Of a stretch of 64,000 bases of DNA, positions 45,662 to 54,635 are shown piece after piece. Every line of letters begins with the position of its first letter. Position 1 is the stretch's first letter. This stretch comes from Cognatiyoonia koreensis. Lineage in GTDB: Bacteria; Pseudomonadota; Alphaproteobacteria; Rhodobacterales; Rhodobacteraceae. A model generated the notes under the pieces. It ran no database searches. It was not told the DNA's origin and saw nothing but the letters and a program-made list of their open reading frames with translations. A program made the translations under genes and the position numbers. The DNA lies in NCBI RefSeq assembly GCF_900109295.1, contig NZ_FOIZ01000002.1, forward strand, positions 62,001 to 126,000. The letters are read 5' to 3'.

Positions 45662-45853
45662 GATGTATGGTTCCCCACATGGTGCAAAGCATCGGGGATC
45701 AAATGGGAATGTGGACGGGCCGATCCAATCAGGGGGCCTCAAACCACAGCCGCCCCCGCGACTGTACGTGGTGAGTGGACTGCCGATCAAAGTCACTGGG
45801 CAACCGGGAAGGCTGGCAGCACATGATGACCCACCAGCCAGGAGACCAGCCAT
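45662..45853 (+). promoter_or_regulatory. Cobalamin riboswitch
   Basis: All major landmarks are present in order: TGGTTCCCC and GGTGCAAAGC near the 5' side, GGGAAT, the core GCCGCCCCCGCGACTGT (45749-45765), the stretch TCACTGGGCAACCGGGAAGGC (45793-45813) and the B12 box AGCCAGGAGACCAGCC (45836-45851), one base off the usual AGGAGACCTGCC. It lies upstream of hupE, about 130 bases from its start, and predicts repression of hupE and probably cobW/cobN by adenosylcobalamin. Confidence 0.93.
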
Positions 45854-45979
45854 GCACGGGCGCGCAAACCGCGTCCGGCCTTGAATACGGACGGGGTGTT
45901 CCGTGAGGGTAAGCCAGACCAGATGTTTGGCCACCTCGCTCGAAGACCCCCTTTGATAATTGAACCGAAGGGGACAGAC

Positions 45980-46630
45980 ATGAAACGACTTCTTACCGCC
46001 GCAGGCCTGACACTGGCTGCATCACCTGCACTTGCGCACCATCCGTTGAACGGGATGCCGATGGAAACATTCGCCCATGGCGTTCTGTCTGGCGTCGGCC
46101 ACCCGCTGCTCGGGTTCGACCACCTGTTCTTCGTTCTGGCAATGGGAATTGCAGCATTCTTCACGGCACGACGCTTTATGGCACCTGCCGCCTATATCGG
46201 CGCAATGCTGGCAGGCTGTGCGCTGACGACAATCGGATTTGTCCTGCCACTGACCGAAGGCGTGATTGTTGCATCACTGATCGTGCTCGGCGGCATCGTC
46301 CTGTCGGGACGTGCCCTGACTGTCGTGCCGGCAATGGCGCTCTTCGCCGGGTTTGGTCTGTTTCATGGTGCTGCTTTCGGTGCCTCGATCGCCGGTCAGG
46401 AAGGTGGCGTCGGCGGTGCCGTGATGCTGGGTTACTTCATCGGATTGGCCGCCCTGCAATACGCAATTGCTATCGGAGCAGGCTATGCCGTTGAAAAATT
46501 TCTTGGCGCCCGTGACGCAACTGCAATCAATGCCCGTCTTGTTGGTGCCATGGTTGCTGGCGTTGGCGTGTTCCTGGCACTGGAAATCGTCGAAGGCCCG
46601 CTTGTGGCAATGATCACGGCCGCGGCTTAG
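45980..46630 (+). CDS. HupE/UreJ family protein, predicted cobalt/nickel permease
   Basis: A 216-residue membrane protein with a signal peptide (MKRLLTAAGLTLAASPALA), the HPLNGMPMET start and HGVLSGVGHPLLGFDHLFFV, a HupE/UreJ signature with conserved His and Asp. Five to six membrane segments follow. In B12 loci these proteins import cobalt. The ATG at 45980 has AAGGGGA upstream; the longer frame to 45881 reads into the riboswitch. It is the first gene under the riboswitch. Confidence 0.9.
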   Translation: MKRLLTAAGLTLAASPALAHHPLNGMPMETFAHGVLSGVGHPLLGFDHLFFVLAMGIAAFFTARRFMAPAAYIGAMLAGCALTTIGFVLPLTEGVIVASLIVLGGIVLSGRALTVVPAMALFAGFGLFHGAAFGASIAGQEGGVGGAVMLGYFIGLAALQYAIAIGAGYAVEKFLGARDATAINARLVGAMVAGVGVFLALEIVEGPLVAMITAAA

Positions 46631-46655
46631 GCGCAACGCCCCACACAAAACGTCG

Positions 46656-46688
46656 TATGGCGACCCTTTGGGGTCGTCATTCCTTTTT
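46656..46688 (+). terminator. Hairpin terminator between hupE and cobW
   Basis: CGACCC pairs with GGGTCG across a 4-base loop, with outer ATG/CAT pairing. It is followed by TTCCTTTTT. It may reduce expression of cobW and cobN relative to hupE. Confidence 0.6.
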
Positions 46689-46712
46689 GAAGCTTCATCA
46701 CAGGTATTGCCT

Positions 46713-47768
46713 ATGCCCGCCAAGATCCCTGCAACCGTCGTCACCGGCTTTCTCGGTGCCGGCAAGACTACCTTGATCCGCCACATGCTACAGAATGCCA
46801 AAGGCAAACGGATTGCTCTGATCATCAACGAATTCGGTGATCTTGGCGTCGACGGGGATATTCTGAAAGGCTGCGGCAACGAAACCTGCCGGGAAGAGGA
46901 CGTCGTCGAACTGTCCAATGGCTGCATCTGTTGCACAGTTGCGGATGATTTCATTCCGACCATGGAAAAGCTGCTCGCCCGCGAAGACAAGCCAGACCAT
47001 ATCGTGATCGAAACCTCCGGTCTTGCATTGCCGCAGCCATTGGTACGGGCATTCAACTGGCCCGGTATTTCTACAAAAGTGACAGTCGATGGGGTCGTGA
47101 CTGTTGTCGACGGACGTGCCGTTCAAGACGGCCAATTCGCCCATGATGTCGCAGCGGTTGATGCACAGCGTGCTCAGGACGAAAACCTCGATCACGAAAC
47201 CCCGCTTTCCGAACTGTTTGAAGACCAGATCGCCTGCGCCGATATGATCGTCGTCAACAAAACCGACCTTCTGGAAGCGCCGGAAGCAGACGATCTGACA
47301 GAACGACTGAAATCGACATGCCGTCCGGGTGTGCAGGTCGTGAAGACGGCGATGGGCGTTCTGCCGGTCGATGTTCTACTGGGTCAGGGGATCGGCGCAG
47401 AGAACAATCTGCAAAGTCGCCACGAAGTCCACCACCATCATCACCACGAAGATGACCATGACGACCATAATCATGAACACGATCACGGTCATGATGAATT
47501 CCAAAGCTTCGTTGTCACCCGACCAGAAATCAGCGATGCCAAAGCGTTCGCCGATCAGGTCGCAGACGTCATTCGCTCACATAACATCCTTCGGCTCAAA
47601 GGATTCGCTGCCGTTTCCGGCAAACCCATGCGCCTGACATTGCAAGCCGTCGGCCCGCGTGTTGACACCTACTTCGACGGTCCGCTGACAGGACCGCGTG
47701 AAACGCGTCTGGTTGTGATCGGTGAAACAGGTCTTGATGCGGAGGCAATCACAAGGGCATTACAGTGA
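46713..47768 (+). CDS. cobW: CobW metallochaperone GTPase
   Basis: A 351-residue G3E GTPase. Walker A GFLGAGKTTLIRHML, the metal-site GCxCC in NGCICCTV and the G4 VNKTD are clear. A His/Asp-rich loop (HHHHHHEDDHDDH) lies before the CobW_C domain. It supplies metal for B12 synthesis (Co) or Zn. The ATG at 46713 fits the family start MPAKIPATVVTG. Its stop overlaps a GTG that starts the GNAT gene. Confidence 0.93.
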   Translation: MPAKIPATVVTGFLGAGKTTLIRHMLQNAKGKRIALIINEFGDLGVDGDILKGCGNETCREEDVVELSNGCICCTVADDFIPTMEKLLAREDKPDHIVIETSGLALPQPLVRAFNWPGISTKVTVDGVVTVVDGRAVQDGQFAHDVAAVDAQRAQDENLDHETPLSELFEDQIACADMIVVNKTDLLEAPEADDLTERLKSTCRPGVQVVKTAMGVLPVDVLLGQGIGAENNLQSRHEVHHHHHHEDDHDDHNHEHDHGHDEFQSFVVTRPEISDAKAFADQVADVIRSHNILRLKGFAAVSGKPMRLTLQAVGPRVDTYFDGPLTGPRETRLVVIGETGLDAEAITRALQ

Positions 47769-48214
47769 TCATCGTCACCCTCACCGACCCGCGCGACCCT
47801 CAGGCAACAGCACTTCTCAAGCAAAGCCACGCCTTGATGCAGTCGCTCTTCCCGCCAGAGGACAACTTCTACCTTGATATCGCAGATCTGATCGCTGACG
47901 ATATCTGGTTTTTCGGCGCGCGCGAGGGTGATCAGATCCTTGGAACCGGTGCGTTGAAGTCCTACGGAACTTACGGCGAAGTCAAATCCATGTTTGTTGC
48001 AGATACTGCCCGTGGGCGCGGCATTGCGGGCGCTGTCCTGCGGCAGATCGAGGATCAGGCCAGAGAGCTAAGCCTTCCTGTGCTCAAACTCGAAACCGGG
48101 AACGTTCTGCACGCAGCACATCGGCTCTATCGGCGGCACGGTTTCGTTGATTGTGGGCCTTTCGGGCAATACGCGGACGCCAAATCATCGATTTTCATGG
48201 AGAAACCGATTTGA
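47765..48214 (+). CDS. GNAT family N-acetyltransferase
   Basis: A 149-residue GNAT fold. The acetyl-CoA-binding loop is ARGRGIAGAVL, with preceding VKSMFV and following YRRHGF. The substrate is unknown. The start is GTG at 47765, overlapping the cobW stop; the end is overlapped by the next small gene. Its place between cobW and cobN suggests co-transcription rather than a known B12 role. Confidence 0.85.
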   Translation: MIIVTLTDPRDPQATALLKQSHALMQSLFPPEDNFYLDIADLIADDIWFFGAREGDQILGTGALKSYGTYGEVKSMFVADTARGRGIAGAVLRQIEDQARELSLPVLKLETGNVLHAAHRLYRRHGFVDCGPFGQYADAKSSIFMEKPI

Positions 48215-48405
48215 GATCAATCGTCTTCATCCCTGCCGCGCATTGGTTTCCCTTTGCGCTCGTCGGTGGCTGTCTTGTTCTTGCCTTCGTTTGGCCGGTC
48301 AAGCGGTTTGCCCTGAATGTCTGCAGGCTTCTTGGATTTCGTCATGATGCACCCGTTGTTTGTTGGCTGAAAAACCACTGCACTGCGCAAAAGGTTCCCG
48401 TCTGA
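48211..48405 (+). CDS. Small hydrophobic protein between GNAT and cobN
   Basis: A possible 64-residue protein starting at TTG 48211 (TTGA overlap with GNAT). It has one membrane segment (HWFPFALVGGCLVLAFVWP) and several cysteines and histidines. Its TGA overlaps the cobN ATG (TGATG). The tight coupling on both sides supports translation, but no family is recognised. It might assist cobalt handling. Confidence 0.5.
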   Translation: MRSIVFIPAAHWFPFALVGGCLVLAFVWPVKRFALNVCRLLGFRHDAPVVCWLKNHCTAQKVPV

Positions 48406-51400
48406 TGCACCTTCTGGCTGCTACGCCCGGCGCGATCACCGACGGTGACGAACCTGTCGACCTAGGGCAGACACCAGCCGATGTTGTCTTTATCTCGGCG
48501 GCTGACACAGAACTTGCCGCACTCTCGGCGGCACGCGCGGAAATGACAGCGCCACCAACCTTGCGGCTGGCCAATATGATGCATCTTCAGCATCCGATGT
48601 CAGTCGATCTGCACCTCGACGACTGCGCGACCAAGTCCCGACTCGTGATCGCGCGCATTCTTGGTGGTGCGGGCTATTGGAGATACGGGCTGACCCAATA
48701 CGCGGCGCGGCTTCACGCAGCCGGCATCCCTTTTGCCGCATTGCCCGGCGATGACAAACCCGATGATGAACTGCGCGCCCTCTCCACGATCGATAACGAC
48801 GCCTATGATCAACTCTGGGCATATCTTGTGGAAGGCGGTCCACAGAATGCGACCAACTTCCTGCACTTTGCAACGGACCTCATCAATGGCACGCATACAG
48901 CGCAAGCACCTGCCCCGCTCTTGCGGGCCGGCATTTACTGGCCCGGTGCAGGCATTGCAGACATGGCTGCAGCAAGATCTGAATGGACAGCAGATGCGGC
49001 GATCGTTCCGATCATTTTCTATCGTGCGCTTGTGCAAGGCGGCGGACTAAGCCCAATCAACAAGCTGACACGCGCACTTCTGCGCGCGGGGCTGAACCCG
49101 ATGCCGGTTTTTGTCGCTTCCCTCAAGGACCCGGTAAGCGTTGCAACCTTGCAATCACTCTTCAATCAGGAATCCCCGGATGTCATCCTGAACTGCACCG
49201 CTTTCGCGGTTGGCTCCCCACATGACGGGGACGGGCCGGTCGAAAACCCGCTTGTGGTCAACAACGCGCCCGTATTCCAGGTTATTCTTTCCGGAACGTC
49301 AGAGGACGCATGGGCGGATAACCCGCAAGGGCTTTCCGCACGCGACATCGCCATGAACGTCGCCCTACCGGAAGTGGACGGGCGCATTCTGTCCCGGGCA
49401 ATCAGCTTCAAGGGCGAAGCCTTCTTTGACACCGAAACCGAATGCCCGATTGCGACCTATCAGGCGCGAGGCGACCGGATCGACTTTGTGACGCAACTCG
49501 CACGAAACTGGGCGTGCCTGCGTCAAACATCAAATCACAAAAAGAATGTCGCGCTTGTTCTGGCCAACTATCCGAACAAGGACGGACGGCTTGCAAACGG
49601 TGTTGGGCTGGACACACCAGCTGCGACGATCGAAGTGCTCAAGCTTCTCAAGGCTAACGGATATTCGGTCAGCCCTCCTGACGACAGCAAGGCCCTGATG
49701 GATCAGATCCTGTCAGGCCCGACAAACTGGCTGACGGACCGCGCAGAAACCGAAGGCGGGGAAACGCTCACTCTCGCGACTTACAATGCCCACTTCAACG
49801 CACTGCCATGGGCACTCAAGCAACAGATCACGGACCGCTGGGGCAATGCGGAAGATGATCCCTTTCTTTGTCCAATCAAACTTCCCCCGGAGGGTCCGCA
49901 AGACGAAAAGGGCTTCAAGCTCTCAATTCACAGATACGGCAATGTTATCGTCGGTGTGCAACCAGCGCGGGGGTACAATATCGACCCCACCGAAACGTAC
50001 CACGCTCCCGACCTTGTTCCACCGCACAACTACCTCGCATTCTATTTCTGGATACGTCACCATTGGGATGCAAATGCCATCGTGCACATGGGAAAGCACG
50101 GCAATCTCGAATGGCTGCCAGGCAAGGCCGTAGCGCTTTCAGATGAATGCTGGCCCGAAGCGATCCTTGGGCCCGTACCACATGCCTATCCTTTCATCGT
50201 CAATGACCCCGGCGAGGGCACACAGGCAAAACGGCGCACGTCTGCTGTCATTATCGACCATCTGACACCGCCACTCACGCGGGCGGAAAACTACGGACCG
50301 TTGCGCGACCTCGAAGCACTCGTCGACGAATACTACGAAGCCGCAGGAGTCGATCCGCGCCGGGTCAAACACCTCAGGCGGGAAATCATGTCTCTTGCCG
50401 AGGTCAGCGGCCTGTCCAAGGATGCAAGATTTACCGGTGAAGAAGATACAGACCTCGCAAAGCTTGATGCATACCTGTGTGAACTCAAGGAAGCGCAAAT
50501 TCGCGACGGGCTGCACATCTTCAGCCAATCGCCTACAGATGAACTCGAAATAAATCTCGCAATCGCTTTGGCGCGCGTCCCGCGCGGCGATGGAAAGGGC
50601 CGGAATGCATCGCTCTTGCGCGCCCTTGCTCAGGACCTGGGGATCAGCAGCGACCCACTTGATTGCGACTTGGCCGCGCCCGCGACAGAAAAACCGGAAG
50701 AATTGGCCGACGGCAGTATCTGGCGCACACAAGGTGACACCGTCGAGCGGCTCGAAATATTAAGCCAAAGACTAGTACGGGACGGCGGGAGGGGCGTCGG
50801 CGCATGCCGCGCGTCTCCCCCCGTACTTGCAGAAATCCAAGAAACGATCCTTCCGGCAATCCGCGCATGTGGCCCGAAAGAAGGCGCGGGTCTCCTCACC
50901 GCCCTCGCAGGGCAATTCGTCAACCCGGGTCCATCCGGTGCACCCACGCGGGGGCGCCTTGACACACTCCCGACTGGAAGGAACTTCTATTCTGTCGACA
51001 GCCGGGCCGTCCCGACCCCGACGGCTTGGGCGCTGGGATGGAAATCCGCAAACCTTCTGATCGAAAAGCACCTGCAGGATCAGGGCGACTGGCCGCGCAG
51101 CATGTTACTAACGGCATGGGGCACGGCGAACATGCGTACAGGCGGCGACGACATCGCACAGGCATTGGCCCTGATGGGCGTGAAACCACAGTGGGACAGC
51201 GCCAACCGGCGCGTGACGGGATTTGAGATTTTGCCGCAGTCCGTTCTTGGTCGTCCGCGCGTCGACGTGACCTTGCGCATTTCAGGTTTCTTCCGCGATG
51301 CGTTCCCGCAGTTGATTGCTCTCGTCGATTCAGCCGCGCAAGCCGTTCAGCAGCTCGACGAACCGTCCGAACTCAACCCCGCTGCCGCGCGCGCCAGAAG

Positions 51401-52103
51401 CGGAGAAGATACAGCACGCATCTTCGGATCCAAACCCGGTGCCTACGGCGCAGGTCTGCAAGCATTGATTGACGAACGGATCTGGTCGGATCGATCAGAC
51501 TTCGCCGAAGCCTACCTTGAATGGGGCTCTTACGCCTATGGGGCCAAACAGGAAGGACGCAGAGCGAGAGAAGCCTTTACGCAACGGCTCTCGCAAACCG
51601 AGGCAATCGTGCAAAATCAGGATAATCGCGAACACGACGTCCTTGATTCCGATGATTATTACCAGTTCGAAGGCGGAGCAGCCGCAGCAGTATCAACGAT
51701 CCAGGGGCAAGATCGCCCCATCTATCATAACGATCATTCAAGACCGGAGCGCCCATTGATCCGCACACTTGATGACGAAATCGGACGCGTTGTGCGTAGC
51801 CGCGCTGTGAACCCGAAATGGATCGCTGGCGTCAAGCGGCACGGCTACAAGGGGGCGTTCGAAATCGCGGCAACTGTCGATTATCTCTTCGCTTTTGCGG
51901 CAACGACTGGTGCTGTGCAAAACCACCACTTCGATTTGTGCGAAGAAGCGTTCATCGCGGACGATGACACGCGCACATTCATCGCGGAACATAACGCACC
52001 GGCACTCAGGGAGATTGCGCAAAGGCTACAGGAAGCAATTGATCGCAATCTCTGGCAACCGAAATCGAATTCGGCACGTGCGCGTATCGCGGGGCTGCTT
52101 TAG
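48405..52103 (+). CDS. cobN: Cobaltochelatase subunit CobN, with in-frame repeat insertion
   Basis: A 1232-residue large subunit of the aerobic cobaltochelatase (CobNST), which inserts Co into hydrogenobyrinic acid a,c-diamide. Typical phrases are VGVQPARGYNIDP, HMGKHGNLEWLPGKA and LGRPRVDVTLRISGFFRDAFP. The ATG at 48405 fits the family start and overlaps the upstream ORF. Residues about 486-498 (PFLCPIKLPPEG) are encoded by a copy of the dispersed repeat and seem to be an insertion relative to the family. CobS and CobT are not in the window. Confidence 0.94.
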   Translation: MHLLAATPGAITDGDEPVDLGQTPADVVFISAADTELAALSAARAEMTAPPTLRLANMMHLQHPMSVDLHLDDCATKSRLVIARILGGAGYWRYGLTQYAARLHAAGIPFAALPGDDKPDDELRALSTIDNDAYDQLWAYLVEGGPQNATNFLHFATDLINGTHTAQAPAPLLRAGIYWPGAGIADMAAARSEWTADAAIVPIIFYRALVQGGGLSPINKLTRALLRAGLNPMPVFVASLKDPVSVATLQSLFNQESPDVILNCTAFAVGSPHDGDGPVENPLVVNNAPVFQVILSGTSEDAWADNPQGLSARDIAMNVALPEVDGRILSRAISFKGEAFFDTETECPIATYQARGDRIDFVTQLARNWACLRQTSNHKKNVALVLANYPNKDGRLANGVGLDTPAATIEVLKLLKANGYSVSPPDDSKALMDQILSGPTNWLTDRAETEGGETLTLATYNAHFNALPWALKQQITDRWGNAEDDPFLCPIKLPPEGPQDEKGFKLSIHRYGNVIVGVQPARGYNIDPTETYHAPDLVPPHNYLAFYFWIRHHWDANAIVHMGKHGNLEWLPGKAVALSDECWPEAILGPVPHAYPFIVNDPGEGTQAKRRTSAVIIDHLTPPLTRAENYGPLRDLEALVDEYYEAAGVDPRRVKHLRREIMSLAEVSGLSKDARFTGEEDTDLAKLDAYLCELKEAQIRDGLHIFSQSPTDELEINLAIALARVPRGDGKGRNASLLRALAQDLGISSDPLDCDLAAPATEKPEELADGSIWRTQGDTVERLEILSQRLVRDGGRGVGACRASPPVLAEIQETILPAIRACGPKEGAGLLTALAGQFVNPGPSGAPTRGRLDTLPTGRNFYSVDSRAVPTPTAWALGWKSANLLIEKHLQDQGDWPRSMLLTAWGTANMRTGGDDIAQALALMGVKPQWDSANRRVTGFEILPQSVLGRPRVDVTLRISGFFRDAFPQLIALVDSAAQAVQQLDEPSELNPAAARARSGEDTARIFGSKPGAYGAGLQALIDERIWSDRSDFAEAYLEWGSYAYGAKQEGRRAREAFTQRLSQTEAIVQNQDNREHDVLDSDDYYQFEGGAAAAVSTIQGQDRPIYHNDHSRPERPLIRTLDDEIGRVVRSRAVNPKWIAGVKRHGYKGAFEIAATVDYLFAFAATTGAVQNHHFDLCEEAFIADDDTRTFIAEHNAPALREIAQRLQEAIDRNLWQPKSNSARARIAGLL
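49862..49893 (-). repeat. Dispersed repeat, copy 2, inside cobN
   Basis: CTTTGTCCAATCAAACTTCC is identical to the copy at 57051-57085 over more than 20 bases, followed by CCCCGGAGGG. It lies within the cobN reading frame (codons about 486-497) without breaking it. Confidence 0.75.
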
Positions 52104-52168
52104 ATACCTGCAGCCACTGCTGCCACACCAAAATAAGTGAAAAAACACACCAATGCGAAATATTTCAT
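52100..52168 (-). CDS. Possible 22-residue hydrophobic peptide
   Basis: A short ORF with the translation MKYFALVCFFTYFGVAAVAA followed by GI and a stop that overlaps the cobN stop on the other strand. AGGG lies close upstream. Composition suggests a single-span membrane peptide, but its size makes it doubtful. Confidence 0.25.
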   Translation of the reverse strand: MKYFALVCFFTYFGVAAVAAGI

Positions 52169-52291
52169 AGCCCTGCCCCACGTTTCTTGGTTCTCCGATA
52201 GCGCCAATGCGAATCCGCGCATATGGGAAAAAACCTGACCTTTTCACCGAACTGACCTAGAGTTGCCAAATCACAACGCCCGGAGAACCAG

Positions 52292-52900
52292 ATGAGCGAC
52301 GACACAGACCGCCACGCGATGAAAATGGCCAAGAAAAAGGCTGCGCGTGACAAGATCATGGCAACCAAGACCGACAAGAAAGGTCTTGTGATCGTCCATA
52401 CCGGCAAGGGCAAAGGCAAGTCTTCTGCCGCTTTCGGCATGATCTTCCGTTGCATCGCGCACGATATGAAATGTGCGGTCGTGCAATTCATCAAAGGCGG
52501 GATGAGCACAGGTGAACGCGATCTGATTCTATCGAAATTCACCGATATCTGCGCATTTCACACCATGGGCGAAGGGTTCACATGGGAAACACAGGACAAA
52601 TCCCGCGATACCGAGATGGCACAGGCAGCCTGGGCCAAGGCGAAAGAGTTGATCCTCGACGAAACGAACCACATGGTTTTGCTGGACGAAATCAATATCG
52701 CGATCCGATACGACTACGTGTCAGCGGCCGAAGTCGTCGAATTCCTGCGAAACCACAAGCCGGCGATGACCCACGTGGTTCTAACCGGCCGTAATGCTCA
52801 TGAAGATATCATCGAACTTGCTGACCTCGTCACCGAAATGGAACTGGTCAAACATCCGTTCCGGTCAGGAATCAAAGCGCAGATCGGCGTGGAATTCTAG
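52292..52900 (+). CDS. cobO: Corrinoid adenosyltransferase CobO
   Basis: A 202-residue CobA/CobO-type enzyme. The P-loop is HTGKGKGKSSAAFGM (VHTGKGKGKSS being the hallmark) and IKGGMSTGERD, VLLDEINIAIRYDY and VLTGRNAHED also match. It transfers adenosyl from ATP to Co(I). It follows cobN by about 190 bases and may have its own promoter. Confidence 0.94.
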   Translation: MSDDTDRHAMKMAKKKAARDKIMATKTDKKGLVIVHTGKGKGKSSAAFGMIFRCIAHDMKCAVVQFIKGGMSTGERDLILSKFTDICAFHTMGEGFTWETQDKSRDTEMAQAAWAKAKELILDETNHMVLLDEINIAIRYDYVSAAEVVEFLRNHKPAMTHVVLTGRNAHEDIIELADLVTEMELVKHPFRSGIKAQIGVEF

Positions 52901-52940
52901 GCAGAACAGTGCCGGACCCGACCGCACACAGAAAAATGCG

Positions 52941-53078
52941 TTAATTGCCGGTGGGTTGGAAACAATGGGCACCCTTTTCGTAATCCGTCCACGCATAAGC
53001 GACGCCTGCTCTGGCCAGCCGCACAAAAGTTCTGATATCGCCATAAGAAGGACGTAATCTCACTTGGACGACACGCAT
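52941..53078 (-). CDS. Possible 45-residue short ORF
   Basis: The minus strand of the cobO to exonuclease gap encodes MRVVQVRLRPSYGDIRTFV..., ending GAHCFQPTGN. Composition looks protein-like. Its ATG shares CATG with the divergent start at 53077. No ribosome-binding site is evident and no family is recognised. Confidence 0.2.
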   Translation of the reverse strand: MRVVQVRLRPSYGDIRTFVRLARAGVAYAWTDYEKGAHCFQPTGN

Positions 53079-53820
53079 GTTCGACGGCACGAATATCAAT
53101 AAACTGATCTCGCTGAATGTCGAAGGCGCGCGCCATCTGGATCGCATTCTGCCGTTCCTGATCCGCGAAAACCCCACAATGATCGCACTCCTCGAAGCGC
53201 CTGATTTTCTTGCGTATACACTTTCTGATCTTGGCTATCACACCAGTTTCGCGCCGATGATGATCCGCACGCAGGAAGGCCAAGTTTTCCAAGAGGGCGT
53301 TCTTGTCGCAACGCGGCAGCGGCATATTTCGCATCCGCATTACTATTATCGTGCAAATCCCGATATCGTTCCCTTCGTCAAAGACGACAAGCGAAACTCT
53401 ATCTCTCATGTCGCGCTGCATGTCGAAATCGGTGACATCAACCTCGTGGCGACCCATTTCACCTGGAACAAGTCCGGCGAAACCGCCGATATCCACCAGA
53501 AGAACGATATGCTCAAACTGCTCGCGCACCTGAAAGAGTTGCCGCCCCATATCCTCTGCGGCGATATGAATATCCCGCGTCAGGAAAATGAGCTGTATGA
53601 CCTATTATGCGAGCACTACACAGACACAGTGCCGGGGACGTATCACACAAGTCTTGATCGCGACCTACATCGGGCTGGCGATGATCCTGAGCTTTCCAAG
53701 CTTTTTGACAGGTTCATGGTGGATTATGTGTTTACACAGGATCAATACGCCGCGTCTGACGTCAGGCTAGAGTTCGGCGTCAGCGACCATGCCGCAGTCG
53801 TGGCGAACGTAACCGCCTGA
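53077..53820 (+). CDS. Endonuclease/exonuclease/phosphatase family protein
   Basis: A 247-residue EEP-fold protein. The N-terminal ISLNVEG, Glu in IALLEAPD, THFTW, CGDMNIPR and C-terminal SDHAAVVA are the metal and catalytic segments of DNase I-like phosphodiesterases. The substrate is unknown (nucleic acid, phospholipid or phosphoester). No signal peptide is seen. Confidence 0.82.
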   Translation: MFDGTNINKLISLNVEGARHLDRILPFLIRENPTMIALLEAPDFLAYTLSDLGYHTSFAPMMIRTQEGQVFQEGVLVATRQRHISHPHYYYRANPDIVPFVKDDKRNSISHVALHVEIGDINLVATHFTWNKSGETADIHQKNDMLKLLAHLKELPPHILCGDMNIPRQENELYDLLCEHYTDTVPGTYHTSLDRDLHRAGDDPELSKLFDRFMVDYVFTQDQYAASDVRLEFGVSDHAAVVANVTA

Positions 53821-53936
53821 GGGCCCAAGACAGCGCTCAATTCGCGCATCTGGGAATGGCTGCACATACCGGCGTGAGGCTGTCCGCCCAAGTTCGACAT
53901 TGAACGCCATTCACCAAATGCGTATCCCCCAGCACC

Positions 53937-54635
53937 ATGAGTTCCGGATCGTCAGCCATCATTCACCTCGATCCCGCTGCAAAAGTTGCAGAGGGTGGAG
54001 AGCGTACGGTCTATGTGCATCCACACAACCAACACCTTCTCATCAAAGTCCTTAAGCCGCGACACACCGACGAATTCAATCGCTGGACCTTCGGCCATCT
54101 GACACAGCGATATTTTCCAAAGACCCGCTATCGCTCGACTGTGAAGCAGTATGACGAATACCAGCGCCTGATGTTTGCCCATATGGACGAGACCGGTTTC
54201 GTACCGCCGATCACGCATCTTTACGGCTTTACGGCAACCAATTTGGGGATGGGCGGTATCACGGAACGCGTCACCGACGGGGCTGGCAACAACGCGCCAA
54301 CGCTCGAGCAGATGGTAAAGCACGGAACGTTCGGCGCAGATGATCTTGACCGCCTGAACGGGTTCGTCGCGCATCTTTACGAAGTTTCCATCTGTGGCGC
54401 AGACTTTGGGCCGGCCAATTTCGTCTACGGGCATCGTCATCTCGGCACACATGGTCAGATGACCGACAAACAGTGGGTCTTGGTCGACGGCTTTGGCGAC
54501 CGATTTGCCATCACGATCCGCTCGATATCGGAAAAAGTGCGGCGTCTCGGCATGGACGACTGTTTCAAACGATCAAAGAAGGTGGCCGGCCTGCGCTGGA
54601 ACCCAGCGAAACGGCAATATCAGCTGACGTCGTAG
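53937..54635 (+). CDS. YrbL-like kinase-fold protein
   Basis: A 232-residue protein with GGERTVYVHPHNQHLLIKVLKP near the N-terminus and DFGPANFVYG, which match the PhoP-regulated YrbL family (atypical protein-kinase-like). The function is unknown. Its 3' end overlaps the convergent epimerase gene by 16 bases. Confidence 0.8.
   Translation: MSSGSSAIIHLDPAAKVAEGGERTVYVHPHNQHLLIKVLKPRHTDEFNRWTFGHLTQRYFPKTRYRSTVKQYDEYQRLMFAHMDETGFVPPITHLYGFTATNLGMGGITERVTDGAGNNAPTLEQMVKHGTFGADDLDRLNGFVAHLYEVSICGADFGPANFVYGHRHLGTHGQMTDKQWVLVDGFGDRFAITIRSISEKVRRLGMDDCFKRSKKVAGLRWNPAKRQYQLTS

Noticed and set aside
47430..47500. Similar CAT/GAT tract
   Set aside because: It encodes the His-rich metal loop of CobW.
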